DNA of 64,000 nt from positions 62,001-126,000 of the forward strand of contig NZ_OY764212.1 in NCBI RefSeq assembly GCF_963668165.1. Direction: 5' to 3'. The stretch comes from Marispirochaeta sp. (GTDB lineage Bacteria; Spirochaetota; Spirochaetia; JC444; Marispirochaetaceae). Of the stretch, positions 32,891-41,502 are shown piece after piece (positions within the stretch are counted from its first letter, which is position 1; each line of letters starts with the position of its first letter). The notes beneath the pieces are model-generated. The model had not been told where the DNA came from and ran no database searches. It was given only the letters and a program-made list of their open reading frames with translations. The translations under genes were made by a program, and so were the position numbers.

Positions 32891-34237
32891 ATGACAGGAA
32901 AAGAACGCATCTTCGCGGTCATGAAAAATACCTACCCGGACACCGTTCCCTGGGTCCCCTTTGCAGGAGTCCATGCCGGTAAACTGAAAGGCTATACGGC
33001 AAAAGAGGTTTCCATAGAGGGCGATAAGCTGCTTGAATCCCTGATAGAGGTCAACAGGATCTACAAGCCCGACGGGCAGCCGGTAATGTTCGATCTGCAG
33101 ATAGAAGCTGAGATTCTGGGCTGTGAACTGGTCTGGTCGGAAGATTCACCGCCTACGGTTAAAACCCATCCCCTTGCAGATACGGATGAGATTCCCGATA
33201 CTATTCCCTCTCCTGCAGACGGCCGTCTGGCTCTGGAAATTGAAACCATGAAGAGAATGAAGCAGCAGGTCGGCGAAAGTACTGCTCTGTACGGGCTTCT
33301 CTGCGGTCCCTTTACCCTGGCATCCCACCTGCGGGGCACCAATATCTTTATGGATATGATCATGAACCCCGATTATGTGCAGAAGCTGATGGAGTACACC
33401 AACAATGTCGCAAAGACTTTGGCAGGTTACTTTATTGAGGCGGGCATGGATGTGATCGCCGCGGTGGATCCCCTTATCTCCCAGATCTCCCCGGACCATT
33501 TTGCCGAATTCATGGAAAAGCCTTTTACCGGGCTTTTTGATTTCATCCGCTCCAAAGGTGTTTTTTCCTCGTTTTTTGTCTGCGGCAATGCCACAAACAA
33601 TATCGAACCCATGTGTCGTACCAACCCGGACAACATCTCGGTAGACGAGAATGTAAACCTGGCAGCGGCCAAGGAGATTACCGACAGGTACAATGTCGTA
33701 CTGGCGGGAAACATCCCCCTTACTTCGGTAATGCTATTTGGAAACCAGCAGGATAATATGAAGACGGTCATCGACCTGATGGATTCTGTCTCCCACGATA
33801 ATCTGATTATCTCCCCCGGCTGCGATATGCCCTACGCCACGCCCATAGAAAACACCATTGCCGCCGAGCAGGCAGTCCACAATACTGACGCTACCCGTGC
33901 CATGGTTGCCAACCATACCAAGAAAGACCTCAAATTTGAGGGAGAACTGCCGGACTATCCGAATCTGGAAAAGCCTCTGGTTGAGGTCTTTACCCTGGAC
34001 TCCGCTACCTGTGCGGCATGTACCTATATGATGGCATCCGCTCTGGATGCCAAGGAGCATTACGGCGATAAGATCGATGTGGTGGAGTACAAGTATACCA
34101 TTCCGGAAAACATTGCCCGCTGCGGCGCTATGGGGGTTAAGCAGCTTCCCAGCATCTATATTAATGGTGAATTGAAATACTCTTCCATCATACCCAGCCG
34201 GGATGAACTTTTTAAGGAAATTGAGGCCCTGCTCTAG
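32891..34237 (+). CDS. UroD-family (MtaA/MtbA-like) methyltransferase with C-terminal thioredoxin-like domain
   Basis: A 448-residue protein. Residues ~1-345 are a uroporphyrinogen-decarboxylase-fold corrinoid methyltransferase, with 'VDPLISQISPDHFAEF', 'FFVCGNATN' and 'SPGCDMPYATP' supplying zinc-ligand Cys of the MtaA type. Residues ~360-448 form an extra thioredoxin-3-like domain: 'VEVFTLDSATCAACTYMMASALDA' with a CxxC, and 'GVKQLPSIYINGELKYSSIIPSRDEL' with the cis-Pro strand. The tail is absent from ordinary MtaA/MtbA proteins (~340 residues). It would move methyl from the corrinoid protein to a thiol, with the tail supplying redox chemistry or the thiol itself (inference). It is linked to the CobW-like gene by 1 bp. 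Confidence 0.88.
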   Translation: MTGKERIFAVMKNTYPDTVPWVPFAGVHAGKLKGYTAKEVSIEGDKLLESLIEVNRIYKPDGQPVMFDLQIEAEILGCELVWSEDSPPTVKTHPLADTDEIPDTIPSPADGRLALEIETMKRMKQQVGESTALYGLLCGPFTLASHLRGTNIFMDMIMNPDYVQKLMEYTNNVAKTLAGYFIEAGMDVIAAVDPLISQISPDHFAEFMEKPFTGLFDFIRSKGVFSSFFVCGNATNNIEPMCRTNPDNISVDENVNLAAAKEITDRYNVVLAGNIPLTSVMLFGNQQDNMKTVIDLMDSVSHDNLIISPGCDMPYATPIENTIAAEQAVHNTDATRAMVANHTKKDLKFEGELPDYPNLEKPLVEVFTLDSATCAACTYMMASALDAKEHYGDKIDVVEYKYTIPENIARCGAMGVKQLPSIYINGELKYSSIIPSRDELFKEIEALL

Positions 34238-34238
34238 A

Positions 34239-35189
34239 ATGAAACCGATTCCCCTCTACTTTATCGCCGGATTTCTCGGGGCAGGAAAAACCACGGTGCT
34301 GAACAGTCTGCTTGGCAGCCTTAACGGCCGCCGGGCGGGACTGATAATAAATGAGTTTGGTGCTGTCGGCATAGATGCCTCCAGAGTGGAAAACAGTTCC
34401 CGGGATATCTTTGAGCTGAATAACGGGCAGATCTTCTGTGCCTGCCTGGCGGCCCCGCTGGCATCCAGCCTTATCCAGCTTGCTGAAAAGGGGCCGGACC
34501 TGATTCTTGCCGAGTGTTCCGGTCTTTCAAAGCCTTCAACCCTGCAGGATATGATTGCGGGTATCGCCAAAACGAGCGAAGGAAAGATTGAACTGGCGGG
34601 ACTCATCACGGTTGTTGACGGACCGCGTTATCCGGTGCTCAGTCAGACTGTTCAGGCAGTCCGGGAACAGGTAGCCTATGCCGGAGCAGTGGTTCTGAAT
34701 AAAACCGATCTGATCTCTTCTGCAGAGGTCGCTGCTGCTGAAACCCTGCTGCGGGAGGTTAATCCCAGGGTCTCTGTTCTCCCGGCGATCCATGGGCGGA
34801 TCAGCATCTCCGAGATTGAACGTGTTCTGCCGCTAAGCAGTACAGTACCTGGTCCTGAGAAGGAGTATATGGGGTGGGGAGACTCGGGACGGCCCAAAAG
34901 CTATTATCTTCATTCGCTCAATCCGGTTTCTAAAGATTCCCGGTATGGGCTTGACCGGTTCCTGCAGAAGGCCGCAGAAAAAGCCTTCAGGATTAAAGGC
35001 GCTCTCCCGGCAAAAGAGGGGGGGTATTTCTTTGTTGACTGTGTCGGAGAGAACCTGGTCTGCGAGCTTAAAGCGGAAGAGGCGCCGGTGCAGGGCCTGG
35101 TGATTATTGTCCCCGGAGACGGAGTTGGGGCTGAATACTTTTCTCTGCTCTGGAATGATCAGATGAAGACCGAAGCACAGCTGCGCTGA
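34239..35189 (+). CDS. CobW/COG0523-like GTPase (metallochaperone-type)
   Basis: A 316-residue P-loop GTPase. Walker A is 'GFLGAGKTTVLN' (~9-20), switch region 'INEFGAVGIDASRVE', then 'GQIFCACLAAPLASSLIQL' in place of the usual CxCC metal site, keeping a Cys-x-Cys, then 'AECSGLSKPSTLQDM' and 'VLNKTDLIS'. ATG 34239 begins 2 bases after the preceding stop, so it is translationally coupled with the UroD-thioredoxin protein. COG0523 proteins deliver Zn, Co or other metals. Here zinc for the methyltransferase or help with the corrinoid is plausible but unproven. Confidence 0.88.
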   Translation: MKPIPLYFIAGFLGAGKTTVLNSLLGSLNGRRAGLIINEFGAVGIDASRVENSSRDIFELNNGQIFCACLAAPLASSLIQLAEKGPDLILAECSGLSKPSTLQDMIAGIAKTSEGKIELAGLITVVDGPRYPVLSQTVQAVREQVAYAGAVVLNKTDLISSAEVAAAETLLREVNPRVSVLPAIHGRISISEIERVLPLSSTVPGPEKEYMGWGDSGRPKSYYLHSLNPVSKDSRYGLDRFLQKAAEKAFRIKGALPAKEGGYFFVDCVGENLVCELKAEEAPVQGLVIIVPGDGVGAEYFSLLWNDQMKTEAQLR

Positions 35190-35190
35190 T

Positions 35191-35388
35191 TCAGTTTCGG
35201 TGTACCGATTTATACCGTTTCAAGGATTCTGCATCAAGCCGCAATGACTTTGCTATTTTGTTTCCTATAAAGAATATATCATCATGACACTGCTGAGCCG
35301 TGCTCTCGTTGTGCCGGAAAACGCTGATGCGATAAAGGAATCCTTCAATTCTGCGAAGCCGCCGTTCCTGTCGTTCTTTTTCGTTCAT
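35191..35388 (-). CDS. Small hypothetical protein, highly charged
   Basis: 65 residues (MNEKERQERRLRRIEGFLYRISVFRHNES...). I do not recognise it. It is rich in Arg, Lys and Glu, has one Cys, and could form two helices. It converges on the CobW-like gene with 1 bp between stops. The start is uncertain: ATG 35388 or TTG 35400, with no clear Shine-Dalgarno. Coding potential is moderate and it could be spurious. Confidence 0.4.
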   Translation of the reverse strand: MNEKERQERRLRRIEGFLYRISVFRHNESTAQQCHDDIFFIGNKIAKSLRLDAESLKRYKSVHRN

Positions 35389-35442
35389 TGTTAATGACAA
35401 TTATAGCGAAGGGGAGCCGGGAAATCAAAAAAAAGCAAAAAA

Positions 35443-35463
35443 AAGCCGGCCTGAAGCCGGCTT
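35443..35463 (-). terminator. Terminator on the minus strand
   Basis: AAGCCGGC-CTGAA-GCCGGCTT, preceded on the plus strand by two runs of A, that is U-runs on the minus transcript. It sits just after the small minus-strand frame at 35480-35660, which supports that being a transcribed gene. Confidence 0.75.
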
Positions 35464-35479
35464 GTAAATATCGTTCCTG

Positions 35480-35660
35480 TTATCTGCAAGGAACTGGTAT
35501 TTCGTTTTTTTTCTCCAAAAGGAGTTCGAAATCACCTCTTCGGTAAGCCACTCTATAGTGTATTTCTATAGGCGCCTCCCGTTTGATAAAATTAAATTCT
35601 ACCAACACAATATCTCTGCCGGGGCTGATCCCGGCCTGTCCTTACAGGCGGTTGTTCCAT
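35480..35660 (-). pseudogene. Small frameshifted minus-strand gene (~59 codons if repaired)
   Basis: AGGAGG lies 5 bases before ATG 35660. That frame encodes MEQPPVRTGRDQPRQRYC... and stops after 22 codons. Dropping one C from the CCCC in GATCAGCCCCGG restores a 59-residue product ending at TAA 35480 (DIVLVEFNFIKREAP... to NEIPVPCR), with protein-like codon use and a terminator 17 bases on. From GTG 35608 alone it gives 42 residues. No family is recognised. It could be a broken gene, an error, or two short peptides. Confidence 0.45.
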
Positions 35661-35763
35661 CGGTGCCTCCTCTAATAAGAAACATCCAATAATCACAATG
35701 TAGTCCATCCCATGCTGGAAGTCAAATTTTCTAACAAAATTCTTGCAGCATTTTAATAAAAAG

Positions 35764-35785
35764 CCGCCGGGATTTTTCCCGGCGG
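35764..35785 (-). terminator. Terminator of gnd
   Basis: CCGCCGGGA-TTTT-TCCCGGCGG (9-bp stem), 26 bases beyond the gnd stop, with a T-rich tail on the minus transcript (CTTTTTATTAAAA). Confidence 0.85.
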
Positions 35786-35811
35786 TCAGCACTATGCAAT
35801 CAGAGTCTGTA

Positions 35812-37272
35812 CTATACGTTATACGTACTGGCGGAGACATCTCCTCCGGTACCGGTCCAGTTGGTATGAAAAAACTCTCCCCGGGGTTTGTCTACCCGTT
35901 CGTAGGTGTGGGCTCCGAAATAGTCCCGCTGGGCCTGAAGCAGGTTCGCCGGCAGGCGGTCATTCCGGTAGCCGTCATAGAAGGCAAGGGCAGTGGAGAA
36001 GGCCGGGGTCGGAATGCCCAGTTCCACGGCCTTGGCGACAACCCTGCGCCATGATGCCTGACATTCATCGATCTTGTTCTTGAACCAGGCGTCCATGAGC
36101 AGGTTGTTAAGGTCAGCTTTCTTGTCGAAGGCATCTTTGATTCGTCCCAGGAACGCGGAGCGGATAATACATCCTCCCCGCCACATCAGGGCGATTCCGC
36201 CGTAGTTCAGGTTCCAGCCGTATTCTCTGGCTGCTTCCCGCATCAGCATGTATCCTTGAGTGTAGGAAATAATCTTGCTTGCCAGAAGCGCCTGTTTTAT
36301 ATCCTCGATGAACGTGGCCTTGTTTCCGGAGAATTTGCCATCCGGACCGGAAAGGACATTGCTGGCTTCTACCCGTTCCTCTTTCATGGCGGAAAGACAG
36401 CGGGCAAAGACTGCTTCGCCGATCAGGGTAACCGGAACGCCAAGGTCCAGGGAGCTGACTCCCGTCCATTTTCCGGTCCCTTTCTGTCCCGCGGTATCCA
36501 GAATCTTCTCCACCAGGGCCGACCCGTCCTCGTCCTTGAAGGCCAGGATGTCCCGGGTAATCTCTACAAGGTAGGAGTCCAGTTCCCCGGTGTTCCACTC
36601 CTTGAATACCTTATGCATTTCGTCGGCGTCCATACCGAGGGCGTTTTTCATCAGCATGTAGGCTTCGCAGATCAGCTGCATGTCCCCGTATTCAATACCG
36701 TTATGGACCATCTTTACGTAGTGGCCGGCTCCGTCTTCGCCGACCCAGTCACAGCAGGGTTCGCCGTCGTTGGTTTTGGCGGCAATGGACTGGAAGATAT
36801 CCTTGACCAGGGGCCAGGCTTTTTTGTTTCCCCCGGGCATCATCGACGGTCCGCGGCGCGCTCCCTCTTCGCCGCCGGATACCCCGGTTCCAATATAGAG
36901 GATGCCTTTATCTGCCAGGGCCTTGGTGCGGCGAATGGTGTCGGGAAAGTGGGAGTTTCCTCCGTCGATAATCAGGTCGCCCTCTTCCAGGTGGGGCAGG
37001 ACCATCTCAATAAACTTGTCAACAACATCGCCGGCCTTTACCATCAGCATGACCTTGCGGGGTCTTTCCAGCAGGGAGACAAACTCCTCCGTGGAATGGG
37101 CGCCGTAGATGGTTTCCCGGCCTTTTGCCGGGCCTTTGAGGAAATCGTCTACCTTGCTGACGGTCCGGTTAAAAACCGCCACCTTGAATCCCTTGTCGTT
37201 CATGTTCAGAACAAGGTTCTGTCCCATGACCGCCAGGCCTATAAGACCAATATCCGCTTTTCTTTCCGCCAT
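35812..37272 (-). CDS. gnd: 6-phosphogluconate dehydrogenase, decarboxylating
   Basis: A 486-residue cytoplasmic enzyme that converts 6-phosphogluconate to ribulose 5-phosphate, CO2 and NADPH. The N-terminal Rossmann fold is 'DIGLIGLAVMGQNLVLNMNDKGFKVAVFNRT'. Substrate motifs include 'GTGVSGGEEGARRGPSMMPGG', 'HYVKMVHNGIEYGDMQLICEAY' and 'KGTGKWT'. AAGGAG precedes ATG 37272. The length fits the long (~480) class. It lies downstream of the LarA-like gene but is separated by a MITE, so it probably has its own promoter or depends on readthrough. Confidence 0.96.
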   Translation of the reverse strand: MAERKADIGLIGLAVMGQNLVLNMNDKGFKVAVFNRTVSKVDDFLKGPAKGRETIYGAHSTEEFVSLLERPRKVMLMVKAGDVVDKFIEMVLPHLEEGDLIIDGGNSHFPDTIRRTKALADKGILYIGTGVSGGEEGARRGPSMMPGGNKKAWPLVKDIFQSIAAKTNDGEPCCDWVGEDGAGHYVKMVHNGIEYGDMQLICEAYMLMKNALGMDADEMHKVFKEWNTGELDSYLVEITRDILAFKDEDGSALVEKILDTAGQKGTGKWTGVSSLDLGVPVTLIGEAVFARCLSAMKEERVEASNVLSGPDGKFSGNKATFIEDIKQALLASKIISYTQGYMLMREAAREYGWNLNYGGIALMWRGGCIIRSAFLGRIKDAFDKKADLNNLLMDAWFKNKIDECQASWRRVVAKAVELGIPTPAFSTALAFYDGYRNDRLPANLLQAQRDYFGAHTYERVDKPRGEFFHTNWTGTGGDVSASTYNV

Positions 37273-37319
37273 AATGACTCCTTATCTCCTAAAACTCTCA
37301 ATTCCCTTTAAATCTTTTG

Positions 37320-37468
37320 TAGTGTCCTGAACCGTGGGGATGAATCGGTAGTAAAACTCCTGCCGGCAGAGAATTAACTGCCCATGTATGCGCGTTGCAG
37401 AGTTTTTTCCAGATTCCCGGCTATACCCGAATCCCTCGCGTTTTTCATCCCCACGCTTGTGAACACTA
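37320..37468. mobile_element. MITE copy B (149 bp), inserted at the 3' end of the LarA-like gene
   Basis: TIRs at 37320-37341 and 37447-37468 match copies A and C at both ends, including GTGGGGAT cores. The TA dinucleotide flanks both ends (37320-37321 and 37467-37468), as expected for a TA target. The element's own TA plus first G gives the stop codon of the LarA-like gene on the minus strand. Confidence 0.85.
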
Positions 37469-38740
37469 ACTAAATCTTTCCGGGACCGCCCAGAGGCCGA
37501 CCGCCGGATTGGAAACATAATAGATCTCTTCACCATCAGGCAGGGTATTCCAGCCGTCTTTCAGGGTATCCGGGTTGTAGCGCTGAGTTATCTCGTCAAG
37601 ATCGGCAAAGGTGTACCCTGCGCTGGTAATCTCCTCCCGGCTTAAGTGCCCGGGGCAGTAGGTTATGGAGAAGCGTCCCTCCGGAGAACCGTGAATCAGG
37701 TGGGCCGCGACCCCCAGGTTCTGCTGCAGGTCCTCATTTTCATTCACCAGACGCAGTACCTCGCTGGTTTTTACGTAACCGTACTTGCGGATGATCCTGT
37801 CGTTTTCCGGATCCTCGCCGAACTCCTTGACTCCCGGTGCCAGAACGATAAGCTCTCCTCCATCAGCTATGGCCATACGGGTACGGTAAACGCTCTTGTT
37901 GCCGATCCAGGTGCTCTTGAACTCCTCGGGATCAAGATAGACCACCGCCTTTTTGATCGGCCGGTCGAGCATGGTAAAATTGACCTTCAGGGAAAGCTCT
38001 GCGGCTTTGTAGAAGCACTCGTGATCATCCCCGATAAAAAGACCCCGAATCGGGAGGCTGCCGTCCTCCGCGCGGCCGATAACCGTCAGAATGTAAATCA
38101 GCCGGGGAAGTTTGCTGCCGAAGTGTTCCGAGGCATAATTCAGTATGGCTCTGACAGGATTGTCCGCCCGACCCATGATTTTTTCCATACCGTAGACGGC
38201 ACCAACAAAATGGCTCTTGTTTATGCCCTCCTGGCCGCCTGTGCCGACGAAGATATTCTTGTTGTAGTTGGCAAGGCCGATGACCTCGTGGGGTACCACC
38301 TGTCCTACAGAGAGGATCAGGTCGTGTCCTCCGTCGGTGAGCATGCTGTTTACCTGGGCGGGCCAGTCAAAGTCGATCCTGCCCCCGGTCTGTTCTTTTA
38401 CGAACTGTGCAGGTACCGTTCCCAGGGTTGAGAGGTCTTTTCTCCAGCGGTGTTCCCGGAATAAGTCCCGGGGAACCCCGGAAAACATCTTGTCGGTCTC
38501 TTCCTTGCTCATGGGAGCATGGGTTCCGATTGCCGGCATTATGTCCGTTAAAGTATCACCGAAATAATCGTAAAGATACCGCGTAATCTTCCCGGCCTGA
38601 GAGTGGGCCCGGCTCATATCTGGAGGCAGGGCAAGTACCTTTTCTGGTGCGTCAAGCTTCTTTAGTACAGTCTCGATGATGCCTTTTAGTTCCGTATCAT
38701 CAATGACCGTGTTCTCTCCGCCTGCGGCGTAATAGAGCAT
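37466..38740 (-). CDS. LarA-like (DUF2088/nickel-dependent racemase family) protein, probable sugar-acid epimerase
   Basis: A 424-residue protein with the LarA N-terminal domain: 'LALPPDMSRAHSQAGKITRYLYDY' in place of 'vpd.tR', 'IMPAIGTHAPMSKEE', and a later His-rich 'GHDLILSVGQVVPHEVIGLANYNKNIFVGTGGQEGINKSHFVG'. LarA family enzymes epimerise 2-hydroxy acids using a nickel pincer cofactor; several relatives act on sugar acids such as mannonate or altronate. Encoded 21 bp after the HAD gene and opposite the uronate operon, it probably epimerises an aldonate in that pathway (inference). Its C-terminus is altered by MITE B. Confidence 0.85.
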   Translation of the reverse strand: MLYYAAGGENTVIDDTELKGIIETVLKKLDAPEKVLALPPDMSRAHSQAGKITRYLYDYFGDTLTDIMPAIGTHAPMSKEETDKMFSGVPRDLFREHRWRKDLSTLGTVPAQFVKEQTGGRIDFDWPAQVNSMLTDGGHDLILSVGQVVPHEVIGLANYNKNIFVGTGGQEGINKSHFVGAVYGMEKIMGRADNPVRAILNYASEHFGSKLPRLIYILTVIGRAEDGSLPIRGLFIGDDHECFYKAAELSLKVNFTMLDRPIKKAVVYLDPEEFKSTWIGNKSVYRTRMAIADGGELIVLAPGVKEFGEDPENDRIIRKYGYVKTSEVLRLVNENEDLQQNLGVAAHLIHGSPEGRFSITYCPGHLSREEITSAGYTFADLDEITQRYNPDTLKDGWNTLPDGEEIYYVSNPAVGLWAVPERFS

Positions 38741-38761
38741 TCTCTTACTCTCCTTTTGGTC

Positions 38762-39646
<885 letters not shown>

Positions 39647-39679
39647 CATTCCTCCTTGACGGTACAAGACCGGCGGGAT

Positions 39680-39805
39680 ACAGTAGTTTTGTACGCTTAC
39701 GTTTATCAGTCTGTAATGAAACTTGTACTATGTCAACGGGTATCAGTCAAGTTTTGTAAACCCTTACATTTTCTCATTGACACCCGAGCTATTGCGTACT
39801 ACTGT
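39680..39805. promoter_or_regulatory. Divergent promoter region with dispersed inverted motif (deoR / HAD-larA)
   Basis: TTGACA (39777-39782) with TACTGT (39800-39805) at 17 bp is the likely promoter of the regulator. A second plus-strand box, TTGTAC (39689-39694) with TGTAAT (39712-39717), lies upstream. The sequence GCGTACTACTGT (39794-39805) recurs inverted as ACAGTAG-TTTT-GTACGC (39680-39696), one over each promoter, which suits a DeoR-type repressor binding two sites and looping. TGTAA-ACCC-TTACA at 39755-39768 is a third small dyad. Confidence 0.5.
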
Positions 39806-39825
39806 AGAAACCGAAAGGAAACGAA

Positions 39826-40602
39826 ATGCCAGCCAACAGACGGCACGATGAAATACTTACTATCCTCTCCCGATTGCGCTCCGTCAGCGTGGGCGATCTT
39901 ACCACGAGGCTGAAGGTTTCCGAGGTTACCATTCGCAAGGATCTTACGACCCTGGAGGAGATGGGCTTTCTGATCCGTACCCACGGGGGAGCGGAACTGG
40001 CAGAGGACCGCAAATTCCGCCGCACTTTGAAAATGCGCCGAAATGAGAATCGGGACAAGAAACATGCTATCGCAACCCGGGCAGCGGAACTCGTACGGGA
40101 AGGGGACACCATCTACATAGATTCAGGCTCTACCTGCATGCTCTTTGCAGAGGCGGTTGCGGATATTGCCCTCCGGGTTGTAACCAACTCCATGGACGTT
40201 ATGAACCGCCTGGCGGACAGGCCGGGAATAAGCCTGATCGCCGTAGGTGGGGCTTATCACAAGGAGGCCGGCAGTTTTCTCGGGCCCACAGCCATAGAGA
40301 ACCTGCGGGACTTCCAGATCGGAACATGCTTTATGGGGGCCACCGGGTTTTCCGCTGCGGGAGTTTTTTCGTCCCAGAATATTCTGGAAGCCCAGCTCAA
40401 ACAGCGGGCTCTGGAGGTTTCCGAACGGCGGGTAATTCTGGCGGACTCATCGAAATTCGAGTACTCCGCTTTTTCGGTCTTTGCCCGGGCCGACGGAGTG
40501 GATGTTTTAATTACCGACAAGGATTTTTCCGGAGAGGGCCAGATGCTGGCAGCTGGAATCGATGTTCTGTTTGCTGACTATCCTGCGGAAAACAGAGCTT
40601 AA
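39826..40602 (+). CDS. DeoR-family regulator of the uronate locus
   Basis: A 258-residue regulator. The N-terminal winged HTH is 'MPANRRHDEILTILSRLRSVSVGDLTTRLKVSEVTIRKDLTTLEEMGFLIRTHGGAEL' and the DeoR sensor domain includes 'IYIDSGSTCMLFAEAV', 'LIAVGGAYHKEAGSFLGPTAIENL' and 'ILADSSKFEYSAFSVFA'. This type usually senses a phosphorylated or acidic sugar intermediate. It stands at the divide between the HAD/LarA operon and the SDR/uxaC/uxaE genes and probably regulates both (inference). Confidence 0.92.
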   Translation: MPANRRHDEILTILSRLRSVSVGDLTTRLKVSEVTIRKDLTTLEEMGFLIRTHGGAELAEDRKFRRTLKMRRNENRDKKHAIATRAAELVREGDTIYIDSGSTCMLFAEAVADIALRVVTNSMDVMNRLADRPGISLIAVGGAYHKEAGSFLGPTAIENLRDFQIGTCFMGATGFSAAGVFSSQNILEAQLKQRALEVSERRVILADSSKFEYSAFSVFARADGVDVLITDKDFSGEGQMLAAGIDVLFADYPAENRA

Positions 40603-40664
40603 GCCTGGATACCGACCCCGGTTTTGAAGACCGGGGGATAAAATTTACTTTTAAGGAACGGATT

Positions 40665-41480
40665 ATGAGTTATTTAGATGAGATGTTCAGTTTAAAAGAG
40701 AAAACCGCCGTAATTACCGGCGGGGGCGGTAATATCGCCTATGCCATGGGTGAATCCCTGCTGCGGGCGGGGGCTAACGTGTCGCTTTGGGGGCACCGTT
40801 ATCCCTCCATTGACGAGAACCTGGAAAAGCTCGCCAGGGCTACGGGTTTGAAGGACCAGCTGCAGCGGGTCAAGGCCGACGCGGGCGACGAGGCAGCCGT
40901 GGCGGGAGCCTGCGAAGAAACGGAAAAGCAGTTCGGTTCCGTGGATATTCTGATTAACGCCGCAGGAGGAAACCGGGGGAAATCCGGCTGGGTCGATGTT
41001 GACATGAAGACCTTTGAAGAGGTCCTTCACCTCAATCTGGTAGCCGGCCTGATGGTCCCCACCAAGGTTTTCGTAAAAAAATGGAAGGAAAAGAAGATCA
41101 AGGGGAGCATCGTAAACCTGACTTCCATGACCAGTTACATTCCTCTTTCCGGGACTCACGCCTACGGCGCCGCGAAGATGGCGGTTCTGAACCTTACCAT
41201 GGCCGGTGCCCGGGAGTTCGCCCCCGACGGAATCCGGGTCAACGCCATTGCTCCGGGTTTCTTTGTGGGCAAGCAGAACAAGGCCCTCCTGATGGACGAA
41301 ACCACCGGCAACCTGACCGCCAGAGGGCAGGCCATCATCGACCATACCCCCTTCGGCCGTTTCGGCGAGGTCCAGGAGCTTGCCGGGGCACTGCTCTTTC
41401 TTTGCAGCGAAAAGGCTTCCGGTTTTGTAACCGGTGTCTCAATTCCGGTAGATGGCGGTTACCTGGTTCACAATATCTAA
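40665..41480 (+). CDS. SDR oxidoreductase, probable D-mannonate oxidoreductase (fructuronate reductase)
   Basis: A 271-residue NAD(P)-dependent short-chain dehydrogenase. Glycine motif 'TGGGGNIAYAMGESLLRAGA' replaces the usual TGxxxGxG; 'NAAGGNRG', then catalytic S (NLTSMTSYIPLSG) and 'YGAAK' follow. It closely resembles the SDR-type mannonate oxidoreductases found beside uxaC in many bacteria (YjmF type), which interconvert D-fructuronate and D-mannonate. It is 63 bp after deoR and 22 bp before uxaC, so it is co-transcribed. Confidence 0.88.
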   Translation: MSYLDEMFSLKEKTAVITGGGGNIAYAMGESLLRAGANVSLWGHRYPSIDENLEKLARATGLKDQLQRVKADAGDEAAVAGACEETEKQFGSVDILINAAGGNRGKSGWVDVDMKTFEEVLHLNLVAGLMVPTKVFVKKWKEKKIKGSIVNLTSMTSYIPLSGTHAYGAAKMAVLNLTMAGAREFAPDGIRVNAIAPGFFVGKQNKALLMDETTGNLTARGQAIIDHTPFGRFGEVQELAGALLFLCSEKASGFVTGVSIPVDGGYLVHNI

Positions 41481-41502
41481 AGCAGTAAAAAAGGAGTTTT
41501 AT

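Noticed and set aside
36256..37311. 351-codon plus-strand open frame over gnd
   Set aside because: It lies antisense to the clear 6-phosphogluconate dehydrogenase, lacks any domain pattern, and its composition (many Gly, His, Gln) is what gnd codons give in the reverse frame.
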